This document shows positions 9,163 to 16,959 of a stretch of DNA of 64,000 nt, one piece after another. The translations under genes were made by a program, and so were the position numbers. The notes under the pieces were generated by a model that ran no database searches, was not told where the DNA came from, and saw only the letters and a list, made by a program, of their open reading frames with translations. Origin of the DNA: Pseudomonadota bacterium (GTDB lineage: Bacteria; Campylobacterota; Campylobacteria; Campylobacterales; Sulfurospirillaceae); assembly GCA_017860615.1 (NCBI GenBank), contig JAGDMU010000005.1, forward strand, positions 186,001 to 250,000, in the 5' to 3' direction. Position 1 is the first letter of the stretch; the number at the start of each line of letters is the position of its first letter.

Positions 9163-9714
9163 TTACATATTAAGTAATAAATCCTTTTTGAGCTGAAGAG
9201 CAACTTCTTTGGAGCAGAGTTGTTCCACAAGGCTTAGAGCAAACAACATTGCGGTACTTGGTCCTTGAGAGGTTGTGACATTCCCATCTTTAACAACTTT
9301 ATCATTAGCGTTATACCCTTCGTCTCCAATTTTAAGCTGAAATCCTGGGTAGCATGTATAATTTTTTTTAAGTACACCTGCTGTTTTAAGGGCATACGGT
9401 GCTGCGCAAATTGCAGCAATCGCTTTGCCTTTTGTATCAAAGTCTTTTAACAGTGCTTGAGTCGTAGCATCCGCTGCTAAATTCGTAGCTCCAGGAAGTC
9501 CACCAGGAAGGGCTATCATATCAAAACTGTTTCCATCTAACTCTTTTAAAAGCATATCAGCCACAACAACAATACCATGTGCTCCTTTGACATGCAAAGA
9601 GCTGATAGCTGCCATAGCTACCTCGACATTGGCACGTCTTAAGATATCCACAATGGTTAGCGCTTCAATCTCCTCAAATCCTTCTGCTAAAGGGACTATG
9701 ACTTTTTTACTCAT
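9163..9714 (-). CDS. DJ-1/PfpI (YajL/ThiJ-like) family protein
   Basis: This 183-residue cytosolic protein has the DJ-1 fold motifs: an N-terminal beta strand ending in the conserved glutamate region (EGFEEIEALT), and the nucleophile elbow AAICAAPYAL with C103. PGGLPGATNL and TSQGPSTAMLFAL, typical of bacterial YajL, are also present. Members act as oxidative-stress chaperones or glyoxalase/deglycase-like enzymes; the exact activity is disputed in the literature and not decided by sequence. It lies between two chemoreceptor genes on the same strand, with 14 nt after the upstream one, so it may be co-transcribed. The SD is AAGGAG. Confidence 0.85.
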   Translation of the reverse strand: MSKKVIVPLAEGFEEIEALTIVDILRRANVEVAMAAISSLHVKGAHGIVVVADMLLKELDGNSFDMIALPGGLPGATNLAADATTQALLKDFDTKGKAIAAICAAPYALKTAGVLKKNYTCYPGFQLKIGDEGYNANDKVVKDGNVTTSQGPSTAMLFALSLVEQLCSKEVALQLKKDLLLNM

Positions 9715-9728
9715 TTTAACTCCTTGTT

Positions 9729-11585
9729 TTAAACTTTAAAGTAGCGTAATTGATCGTTCAGTTTTTGGGTAACACTGTGAAGATGCTCTGCCGCAGAAGC
9801 GATCTCTTCAATGTCTCTAGCATTGCTCGAAGTGATATGATTAATCTCATTGATCTCGTCCACAATCGTTTTGATTTCACTGCCTGTCTCTTCAGACGTA
9901 TGCGTTGCTAAAGCGACAACATTGATCGCATTTCCCATAAGATCCACAGAGGCTTCTATTTTATGGGAAACTTCCGCAGATTGATCGACTAAACCTTCAA
10001 AAAGCCTCGCATTTTTTTCCATCTGATCCGCAGAATTGACAATGGCTTGAACAATCACACCAACCGTTGCATGAATTTCTATCAAACTTTTTTGCGTGCG
10101 CTCAGCGAGTTTTCTCACCTCATCCGCCACAACGGCAAAACCGCGCCCATGTTCACCTGCACGTGCTGCTTCAATCGCCGCGTTTAAGGCCAACAAATTG
10201 GTCTGATCGGCGATATCACTGATCACGCTGAGAATATCTTTGACCTTATCCGCATCTTGGGAAAGTGTGACCATTTTGTGTTGCAATTCACTTTCAACCG
10301 TCCCTGTATGCTCAATCTTTTCAATCAATACACCAAAAATCTGATTGGCTTGGATGAGCGCTTCATTGGTTTGGGCAATTTCCATTTGAGCTTTTTTAGA
10401 GTTTTCCACAGAATTATCAATCTTATCGCGTGCTTGATTGCCCGTTTGGGTTGTAAGCGCTACAATACGGCTCTCCTCTTCTGCACGTTTACCAATGTTA
10501 TTGGAAGTTGTTGAGAGTTCATGCGATACAGCAGCATTTTCATCACTTGCATGAATGGCACCCATGACAATTTGGCGTAACCGTTCCATAAAGGCGTTGA
10601 GCGCATCGGCGATCTCTTTGAGTTCATCATTGTAAGGCGTACTGTAACGAAGCGTCAAATCGCGTTCATTCGAGACAATCGCTTTGGTGAGTGCACGTAA
10701 AGGCATTAAAACACTGCGAATAATCAGGATAATTAAACCCAAAACAATACTGACAACCGTCCCGCCAACAATGATATAAACCACTGTCGTTTCCTGAAGC
10801 GTTGAAGCGATCTCTTGATCGATGTTAGTGATGGAAGAGGCAACTAACGCTTCGGTTTGATGAACCGTTTCACGTAGTTTTCCATTCAGCCCACTCTTTT
10901 CATCTAAGCCTAGTACCTCATAGGCTTTCACAAACGCGCCAAAACTCTCTTTGTAGGTTTCTAAAAGCTTAAGCGAGAAACCAAGCTCTTCACGACTGCG
11001 TATATACTCGACTGCTTTTTGATAATTTGCACTATGTTCATCAATGTATTTTGGTGCAAAACGGAGCATAAAATCTTTTTCATTACGGCGAAGGGTGAGC
11101 ATCAATGTTTGCATCTTATAGTCTTTAAGCTCTTTAAATCCACTTTCGGCTTCATGAATGGCTTTACGCATCGCTCCTTCTAGCCCCTCTTCTGGACTAA
11201 GACCTATTTTCTTTTTTTGAGCAACCACTTCATTAAAAACAGAAACATACGTACGAATGACTTCTTGTAAATGGACAAGCTCTGATGTTTTGATGCCTTG
11301 TTTATCTGCTGTTGTCGAGATTGATTTCAGACGTTCTGTAAGTTTCGTGGCTGAGTCAAGAAGTGCTTTTTCATACTTCGTGTCATTGCGCATCAAAAAA
11401 TCTTTTTCATGCTTACGCAAAATCAAGATATCTTCTTTCAAAGAGGTGATATTCATTCGAAGATTCAAAAGCTCTTTCTCTTTATCGTTAAAAATTTTTG
11501 CAGTGGTATGAATAGCCATAAGTCCTAAAAGAACGACACAAGCAAGTAAAATATTGCGGGCTTTAATGGAGAGATTGTTAAACAT
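9729..11585 (-). CDS. Methyl-accepting chemotaxis protein with HBM-type sensor
   Basis: The 618-residue receptor has TM1 near residues 8-25, a long helical periplasmic domain, TM2 near VVYIIVGGTVVSIVLGLIIL, a HAMP domain starting MPLRALTKAI, and a conserved signalling tip. The periplasmic part contains two related motifs, LRKHEKDFLMR and LRRNEKDFMLR, the mark of the helical bimodular (HBM) sensor. HBM domains in characterised receptors bind organic acids such as TCA intermediates, an attractive match to the organic-acid genes elsewhere in this window (inference). The frame opens 8 codons upstream, but AGGAGG is 7 nt before the ATG at 11585, which is therefore chosen. Confidence 0.87.
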   Translation of the reverse strand: MFNNLSIKARNILLACVVLLGLMAIHTTAKIFNDKEKELLNLRMNITSLKEDILILRKHEKDFLMRNDTKYEKALLDSATKLTERLKSISTTADKQGIKTSELVHLQEVIRTYVSVFNEVVAQKKKIGLSPEEGLEGAMRKAIHEAESGFKELKDYKMQTLMLTLRRNEKDFMLRFAPKYIDEHSANYQKAVEYIRSREELGFSLKLLETYKESFGAFVKAYEVLGLDEKSGLNGKLRETVHQTEALVASSITNIDQEIASTLQETTVVYIIVGGTVVSIVLGLIILIIRSVLMPLRALTKAIVSNERDLTLRYSTPYNDELKEIADALNAFMERLRQIVMGAIHASDENAAVSHELSTTSNNIGKRAEEESRIVALTTQTGNQARDKIDNSVENSKKAQMEIAQTNEALIQANQIFGVLIEKIEHTGTVESELQHKMVTLSQDADKVKDILSVISDIADQTNLLALNAAIEAARAGEHGRGFAVVADEVRKLAERTQKSLIEIHATVGVIVQAIVNSADQMEKNARLFEGLVDQSAEVSHKIEASVDLMGNAINVVALATHTSEETGSEIKTIVDEINEINHITSSNARDIEEIASAAEHLHSVTQKLNDQLRYFKV

Positions 11586-11652
11586 GGTGCAACCTCCTAA
11601 AGAATTCAATTATGAGGTTATTATAGCACTTAAAGGGGGAAAGAGGAGAAGC

Positions 11653-11679
11653 CCATAGCACAAGTTTGTTGCGCTATGG
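11653..11679 (-). terminator. Hairpin downstream of efp
   Basis: CCATAGC (11653-11659) pairs with GCTATGG (11673-11679). On the minus strand it follows the efp stop by about 15 nt and is followed by a pyrimidine-rich tract (CTTCTCCTCTTT). It probably separates efp from the chemoreceptor gene downstream. Confidence 0.5.
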
Positions 11680-11694
11680 TGTGTGTATGTAAGA

Positions 11695-12258
11695 TTATTT
11701 AACTTTTTCTAAGTATTCGCCGCGAACAGTGTCAACTTTGATGAGATCACCCTCAACAACGTGGAAAGGAACTTGAACCACTGCACCACTTTCAAGCGTT
11801 GCAGGTTTTTTACCACCTTGAGTATCACCTTTAAAGTTAGGTGGTGTTTCTACGATTTTAAGTTGTACAAACTGAGGCGCTTCAACACTGATAGGTTGTC
11901 CATTGTGATACAACATATCCACATTCATACCATCAATAATCCAGTCTGCTGCCTCACCTACTTGGTCATGTGTTAATGCGATTTGCTCATACGTTGCACT
12001 GTCCATAAATTGTAAAAATTCACCATCGTCATACAAAAACTGCATGATTTTATCTTCAAGATGTGGAGTCTCACATTTATCACCCGCATGGAATGTTTTT
12101 TCGATCACTCTACCATCGATAAATGATTTGATTTTACAACGTACAAAGGCTGCGCCTTTGCCTGGTTTAACATGTTGATACTCTACGATTTTATAAGGAA
12201 TACCGTTAATTTCGATCTTTAACCCTTTTTTTAAGTCGCCCATAGAAATAGAGGCCAT
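11695..12258 (-). CDS. efp: Elongation factor P
   Basis: The 187-residue protein matches EF-P throughout: a KOW-like N-terminal domain, then two OB domains. The tip loop reads [10 protein letters not shown] with K34 in the position that is beta-lysylated by EpmA in E. coli. EF-P relieves ribosome stalling at consecutive prolines. No modifying enzyme (EpmA/B, EarP) is encoded nearby, so modification of K34 cannot be judged here. AGGAG is well spaced before the ATG. An exceptionally AT-rich 220-bp spacer lies upstream and presumably carries its promoter. Confidence 0.95.
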   Translation of the reverse strand: MASISMGDLKKGLKIEINGIPYKIVEYQHVKPGKGAAFVRCKIKSFIDGRVIEKTFHAGDKCETPHLEDKIMQFLYDDGEFLQFMDSATYEQIALTHDQVGEAADWIIDGMNVDMLYHNGQPISVEAPQFVQLKIVETPPNFKGDTQGGKKPATLESGAVVQVPFHVVEGDLIKVDTVRGEYLEKVK

Positions 12259-12478
12259 AAATTCTCCTAAATTTTAGTTTGCGTCATTATAGCGAAAAAA
12301 ACCAAGACAACAAAATAGCTCATTTTTATACAATATATTGTATATTTTAATCAATTAAAAGAATCTATTTAACAATAAAAAAGATATAATATCTTTAATA
12401 TTGTTTATAATATAATTTAATTAGTATATTTTATACAATTTAATTTATATTTAATACGTTTTTAAATACAATCATACG
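12259..12478. other. Very AT-rich divergent spacer
   Basis: This 220-bp spacer between efp (minus) and the HTH gene (plus) is almost entirely A/T between about 12330 and 12470, with many overlapping TATAAT-like hexamers on both strands and short inverted repeats such as ATACAATATATTGTAT. Individual promoters cannot be singled out. The base composition is clearly more extreme than in its neighbours and would suit xenogeneic silencing or autoregulation by the HTH protein (inference). Confidence 0.5.
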
Positions 12479-12724
12479 ATGAAAACAAGCGATATCATCA
12501 ATCTTTTGCATAATGCTATTGAAGCTGAGAATATGGGCAAAAAAATTTCTCAAAAGAAGATGGCAGAAAACTTTGGTATTTCAATGCGTACCTATCAAGA
12601 GTGGAGACTTGGTAGCAGTGCACCTATGGGAATTCCAGTGGTTTTTAATATGCTTGGGATGCTTAAAGATGAAGATATTGTAAGACTGGTACGTAAGATA
12701 AACGGGCAAAAAGGAACGGTATGA
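12479..12724 (+). CDS. Small helix-turn-helix protein
   Basis: The 81-residue protein contains an XRE-like helix-turn-helix (QKKMAENFGISMRTYQEW, about residues 25-42). The remainder (MLKDEDIVRLVRKI) resembles the C-terminal part of short antitoxin-like or regulatory HTH proteins. No SD is visible before the ATG, which lies in extremely AT-rich DNA. Its stop overlaps the start of a 55-residue ORF by an ATGA junction, so the two form a bicistron. A DNA-binding regulator is likely; target and partner are unknown. Confidence 0.65.
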   Translation: MKTSDIINLLHNAIEAENMGKKISQKKMAENFGISMRTYQEWRLGSSAPMGIPVVFNMLGMLKDEDIVRLVRKINGQKGTV

Positions 12725-12888
12725 CAAATCTATCCGTGAGTGAGAAGTTGGCGTTAGAAGAGGTGTTTGAGTGTTTGAAAGATAAAAATTGCCGCAAGAT
12801 TAGCGTTATGAACAAGCGTCTTTTTCTCTATCGTATGATGCGCCTGCTGGTTTCAACGCGTCGAAAATTTTTACATGTAAAACGATAA
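12721..12888 (+). CDS. Small basic protein coupled to the HTH gene
   Basis: This 55-residue ORF starts at the ATGA overlap with the HTH gene and ends inside the left arm of the following stem-loop. The product has an acidic N-terminal helix (SVSEKLALEEVFECLKDK) and a basic C-terminal half (RLFLYRMMRLLVSTRRKF). I do not recognise a family. Support for it being real is the tight coupling to the HTH gene, the plausible codon use and the terminator at its end. It could be a regulator partner or a small toxin-like partner, but nothing in the sequence decides this. Confidence 0.5.
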   Translation: MTNLSVSEKLALEEVFECLKDKNCRKISVMNKRLFLYRMMRLLVSTRRKFLHVKR

Positions 12889-12911
12889 GTTGTCCTATCG
12901 TTTACATGTAA
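12871..12911. terminator. Stem-loop built from two TTACATGTAA copies
   Basis: TTACATGTAA at 12871-12880 and again at 12902-12911 form the base of a long stem continuing with ACGATA/TATCGT and an 8-nt loop (one bulged A). It lies between the convergent small-protein gene and the RND gene and most likely terminates transcription in both directions. Each arm is itself palindromic, so alternative local hairpins are possible. The left arm encodes the last residues of the small protein (LHVK). Confidence 0.6.
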
Positions 12912-12917
12912 GTGTCT

Positions 12918-14573
12918 TTAAATTGCCTTTGTATTATCCATAAGAACGGGAACCACCACCAAAGAGACAATCACCGCAGCAATCGTTCCAAAAATGAGCG
13001 CAACACCAAGCCCTCCAAAGATAGGATCGGTTGCCAAAAGCGTACTCGCTAAAATAATCGCAGCAGCAGTCAGAACAATCGGCTTTGCCCTTGTTGCACT
13101 CGCTTGTGCTATCGCCTCTTTTTTCCCTACACCTTGCTTTATCAACGTTTGTGCAAAATCGATCAATAAAAGTGCATTCCGTGAGCTAATGCCCATCAGT
13201 GAAATAAAACCAATGAGTGAAGTTGCGGTAAGGAAAAACGTCGTGGAAGAGAAAAGATCCATAATCCAATGCCCCATAATCACCCCAATAATAGAGAGAA
13301 AACTTCCGAGTAATACAATGCCTGAGAGTGCAAAGCTTTTGTAGTAAACCACCATCAATAAAAAAATCAAGATAAGCGCTGCAATAAATGCACCCCCTAA
13401 ATCACGGAAGGTATCCATTGTGACTTTCATCTCGCCATCCCAAACCAATTCAAACACTTCACCACTCTTTTTGTCTTTGAGGGTTAGATCAAAAAGATGG
13501 CTTCTGCTCACTTCAAATTCCGCTTCAAATGCCTCTTTCATTTTGGAACGTGCCTCTAAAAGTGGATAGACTTGTGATACCAAGTCTGCTTCAGCCACAA
13601 TGCTGACCATCTTTTGCAAGTTCTTCGACATAATCGTTGGAGATGAAGCAACTTTTTCCACACGCACAACCTCAGAGAGTGGCACCATCATACCTTGTGC
13701 ATTAAGTAACTTCAGTGCACTGATTTTTGCCATTAACTCTTCTTTGGAAGCAGTTGGAAGTGACTTAGAAGGGGAACTAAGCACCACATAAAGAGGAATT
13801 TGAGAAGGTGAGTTTTCACTGTTTTTATGAGCAACATGCATCCCTTCAAAAGCAAGATAGAGCAATTCGTTGATTTTCTCGATACTTAGGCGTGAGTGGC
13901 TTACTTTCTCTTTATCCAATATGAGTGAATATTTTTCATACACCTCATCACTCATAATATCCACATCCACCAAATCTTTCGTCTGCATTAACACCTGTTT
14001 GATGCGCTTGGCAAGTGTACTTAAACGATCAGTATTCTCACCATAAAGCTCAATCACCAGTGCTGCCATCGTTGGAGGACCCGCTGGCTGTTCGACCATT
14101 TTTATGGAAGTTTGAGACACTAAGCCTTCACAACTCTTTTGAATCATTGGGCGTAAACGATGTACCATCGCAAAGGAGCGCTCATCTCGTTCATGAATAG
14201 GACTCAGGTTAACCACGATTTCGCTGACATGTTCACCATTTTTAAGTCCAGAACCTTTCACAAGCCCTGCATAATCAAGAGGCGAGCCCATTCCATTAAA
14301 CACTTCGATATTTTGGATCTCTTTCTCTTTTTGCAAAAGCGATACAACACATTGATTCACGGTATTGGTCTCTTGGTAAGAGCTTCCATTGGGAAGATCA
14401 ATATAAATAGAAAAGGTATTGGTGCTTTTGCCAGGTAGCATCTTTGCTAAAACAATTTTAGCGGGAAACATCAACACAGCTAGTATGAAAGCTAAAAGGG
14501 TGAAAAGCAGTACTAACTTTTTTTTACGCTCTTCTACTAAAAGAGTGTAAACAAACTGCTCAAACTTTTGCAT
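12918..14573 (-). CDS. RND efflux permease, C-terminal half protein
   Basis: This 551-residue protein matches only the second half of an RND permease: a membrane helix at about 19-40 (LVLLFTLLAFILAVLMFP, equivalent to TM7), a large periplasmic pore/docking domain, then five helices, with GISSRNALLLIDFA in the TM10 region and a final helix pair. It begins with its own ATG and strong SD (AAAGGAGAAGGTC) and overlaps the N-terminal half gene by 14 nt. The break lies exactly at the cytoplasmic linker between TM6 and TM7, so this looks like a natural two-subunit pump rather than a random frameshift. The substrate is unknown. Confidence 0.82.
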   Translation of the reverse strand: MQKFEQFVYTLLVEERKKKLVLLFTLLAFILAVLMFPAKIVLAKMLPGKSTNTFSIYIDLPNGSSYQETNTVNQCVVSLLQKEKEIQNIEVFNGMGSPLDYAGLVKGSGLKNGEHVSEIVVNLSPIHERDERSFAMVHRLRPMIQKSCEGLVSQTSIKMVEQPAGPPTMAALVIELYGENTDRLSTLAKRIKQVLMQTKDLVDVDIMSDEVYEKYSLILDKEKVSHSRLSIEKINELLYLAFEGMHVAHKNSENSPSQIPLYVVLSSPSKSLPTASKEELMAKISALKLLNAQGMMVPLSEVVRVEKVASSPTIMSKNLQKMVSIVAEADLVSQVYPLLEARSKMKEAFEAEFEVSRSHLFDLTLKDKKSGEVFELVWDGEMKVTMDTFRDLGGAFIAALILIFLLMVVYYKSFALSGIVLLGSFLSIIGVIMGHWIMDLFSSTTFFLTATSLIGFISLMGISSRNALLLIDFAQTLIKQGVGKKEAIAQASATRAKPIVLTAAAIILASTLLATDPIFGGLGVALIFGTIAAVIVSLVVVPVLMDNTKAI

Positions 14574-16149
14574 GACCTTCTCCTTTCGTGTGATCTGGCT
14601 TTTTGAGAAATTTACGTGCTAAAAATGGCGTAAAGATATAAGCGATTAAAAGAGAAGAGAGCATCGCCACAGGAACATTAAGAGGAATTGGCTTCATAAA
14701 TTCGCCCATCATCTGCCCCACAAATGCCATAGGAACCATCGTTAAAATAATCGCAATGGTTGCAAGGTTGGTCGGAGCACCAATCTCATCGGTCGCTTCG
14801 ATGAGCAGTTCGTCCATCTCTTTTTCATGAGCGTCTTTAGCATGCAAATGGCGGTGAATATTTTCGATGACCACAATCACATCATCCACCAAAAGTCCAA
14901 GACTGAGCAGAAAGGCAAAGAGCGTAATGCGATTGATCGTCTGATCACTCATATAAGCAATAAAAATCGTAATCGCCAAAATAGCAGGCACCGTAAGCGT
15001 CACGATAAGCCCTTCTCTCCATCCTAAGATAAAAATAAGTAGCAACGCAATAATCACAATGGAGATAAGCAAGTGGAACACCAGTTCATTCACCGCCTCA
15101 TTGGCACGTTCGCCATAATTGCGTGTTACAATGTAACCTATACCCTCACTCTCCAAAACACTTTTTGAGGCTTCCAAACGTTTTAAGACATCACCTGCGA
15201 TTACAACGGCATTGGAACCTTTAAGCTTAGAGACACTCAGGGTGACTTGATCTTGCAAAGGTGTAAAATTTTCGCCTTGTTTGTAGCTGATCTGAGCACT
15301 CTTTTTATTTTGTATATCATCCCCCAAATGAATGGCTGCGATGTCCCTTAAATAAACGGCGGAGCCACCAACATTCGCCACAATAAGGTTTTGAATATCT
15401 TCGACTTTTTCTAGCGCATTTTTCACACCAAAAACGATCAGTTTGCCCTCTTGTGTTCTGTTTTTCACCTCAGGTGAAGAGGCAGTGAGTGATTTAAGTG
15501 AGCCTACAATCTGCTCTAATGAAAGATGATACGCAGAGAGTTTAGTAAGATCAATTTCGATGTTAAACTGCTCTTTATGCTCCCCTTTGATTTCTGTTTT
15601 AGCAACATTGTCCACATTCCCTAGTGAATTTCTAAACGCTTCTACACGCTTGTAAAGGCTCACGTTATCAACCCCTTGCGGTGTTTTTGCGTAAAAAGCA
15701 ATAGAGAGAATGGGAATATCGATGTCAATGTCAAAAGGACGTACCAGTGGGGTTGAGGCACCCTGGGGTAATTGATCCATATTTTGCATGACTTTATCGT
15801 AGAGTTTGAGGTTAGACGCTTCTCGATTTTCACCGATGTAGTACATCACATTCACGATGCCTACATTATCGCTTGCCACGCCATAAATGTGTTCCACACC
15901 CTTAATTTCCTTAATGCGTCTCTCCAAAGGACGAACAACCACTTGTTCCACTTCAGCGGCACTTGCTCCTGGCATTGAAACGACTACGACACCTCCGCTA
16001 ATAGAGATTTGAGGGTCTTCTTCTCGTGGCATCAAAGAAAGGGCTACGATACCTAAAACGATAAGCGTCACACCCAAAATCATGGTAAGCGGATTGCGTA
16101 AAAAAAGGCGCGCAAGGTAGCCTGCAAGGTATTTTTCTTTGTATTTCAT
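14560..16149 (-). CDS. RND efflux permease, N-terminal half protein
   Basis: The 529-residue protein matches the first half of an RND (AcrB/CzcA superfamily) permease. TM1 is near residues 22-42, followed by the porter domain (GASAAEVEQVVVRPLERR), then TM2-TM6. The proton-relay aspartates of TM4 are present (LGLLVDDVIVVIEN, D422-D423). It ends just after TM6 in a basic tail, where a single-chain permease would continue to TM7. Together with the downstream ORF the two halves total 1080 residues, the normal size of a complete permease. The gene order tolC-MFP-RND(N)-RND(C) on one strand supports a tripartite exporter. Confidence 0.83.
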   Translation of the reverse strand: MKYKEKYLAGYLARLFLRNPLTMILGVTLIVLGIVALSLMPREEDPQISISGGVVVVSMPGASAAEVEQVVVRPLERRIKEIKGVEHIYGVASDNVGIVNVMYYIGENREASNLKLYDKVMQNMDQLPQGASTPLVRPFDIDIDIPILSIAFYAKTPQGVDNVSLYKRVEAFRNSLGNVDNVAKTEIKGEHKEQFNIEIDLTKLSAYHLSLEQIVGSLKSLTASSPEVKNRTQEGKLIVFGVKNALEKVEDIQNLIVANVGGSAVYLRDIAAIHLGDDIQNKKSAQISYKQGENFTPLQDQVTLSVSKLKGSNAVVIAGDVLKRLEASKSVLESEGIGYIVTRNYGERANEAVNELVFHLLISIVIIALLLIFILGWREGLIVTLTVPAILAITIFIAYMSDQTINRITLFAFLLSLGLLVDDVIVVIENIHRHLHAKDAHEKEMDELLIEATDEIGAPTNLATIAIILTMVPMAFVGQMMGEFMKPIPLNVPVAMLSSLLIAYIFTPFLARKFLKKPDHTKGEGHAKV

Positions 16150-16152
16150 GCT

Positions 16153-16959
16153 CTACTCACCCACAACCACAACCGCGTACATACCAGGGTACGCCTTAGC
16201 CTCTTTGCAAGTAAACGAAAGTTTCATTTTAAAAGTATGTGCCATAGGATTGGAACTAGGAATAATCGCTTCAACCTTTCCTTCACTAATACACCCAATC
16301 GAAGGGATTTCCACCCGTACACGATCATTAATTTTTACACTGCTTAGATAACTCTCCGCAATCTCGGTGCTAATTTTCAGTGAGCTCAAATCGGCCAATA
16401 CAAGCGCAGGAACACCTGCAAGCGCCATTTCCCCTGCTTTGATATGCTTTTCGATCACAACACTCTCATTGGGCGCTTTGATTTTAAGGTATTGGTACTG
16501 GTTTTGAACCTCTTGACGTTTTTGCTTTGCTGTCGCGATCTGCTTCCCAGCAATCTCAACCATTGCTTTAAGATTGGTTGTTGAGAGTTCAAGGTTTTCA
16601 ACCTCATACTTTGAAACCATATCTTTTGCCAGCAAGCGCTGATAACGTTCTAAATTGAGCGCCGCATTTTGATACTGGTTTTGGTACATTTTAAGATTTA
16701 ACTCTGCTTGGGATATAGCAAGCTCACTCTGTGCCAATGCCGTATCAACCTCTTTGGAATCAATACTGTAGAGTAAATCGCCTTTTTTCACAACATCGCC
16801 TTCATTGACATTGACCGTTTGAATAAAGCCCATATAACGGCTTGAAATGGTTTTTTGATTCTCTGATATCACACTGCCACTTAACGTCAAACTAGCCGCA
16901 TTCAAAGATAGACTTGCTATCAAAGAGACAAAAATACTTCTTAAAGAGAAAGCGTTCAT
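16153..16959 (-). CDS. Short membrane fusion protein of the efflux operon
   Basis: The 268-residue protein has a signal peptide or anchor (about 1-22), a lipoyl-like half (VNVNEGDVVKKGDLLYSIDS), an alpha-helical hairpin (about 75-140) and a second lipoyl half with a beta-barrel (IKAPNESVVIEKHIKAGEMA). It stops soon after the barrel and lacks the membrane-proximal domain of longer RND adaptors, whose usual length is about 350-400 residues. No lipobox cysteine is seen. Its ATG shares one base with the stop of the outer-membrane factor gene, so translation is coupled. It would link the split permease to the TolC-like channel. Confidence 0.8.
   Translation of the reverse strand: MNAFSLRSIFVSLIASLSLNAASLTLSGSVISENQKTISSRYMGFIQTVNVNEGDVVKKGDLLYSIDSKEVDTALAQSELAISQAELNLKMYQNQYQNAALNLERYQRLLAKDMVSKYEVENLELSTTNLKAMVEIAGKQIATAKQKRQEVQNQYQYLKIKAPNESVVIEKHIKAGEMALAGVPALVLADLSSLKISTEIAESYLSSVKINDRVRVEIPSIGCISEGKVEAIIPSSNPMAHTFKMKLSFTCKEAKAYPGMYAVVVVGE

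Noticed and set aside
14560-14573. RND split as a simple frameshift error
   Set aside because: The downstream half has its own well-spaced SD and ATG, and the break falls exactly at the domain boundary; still listed for read checking.
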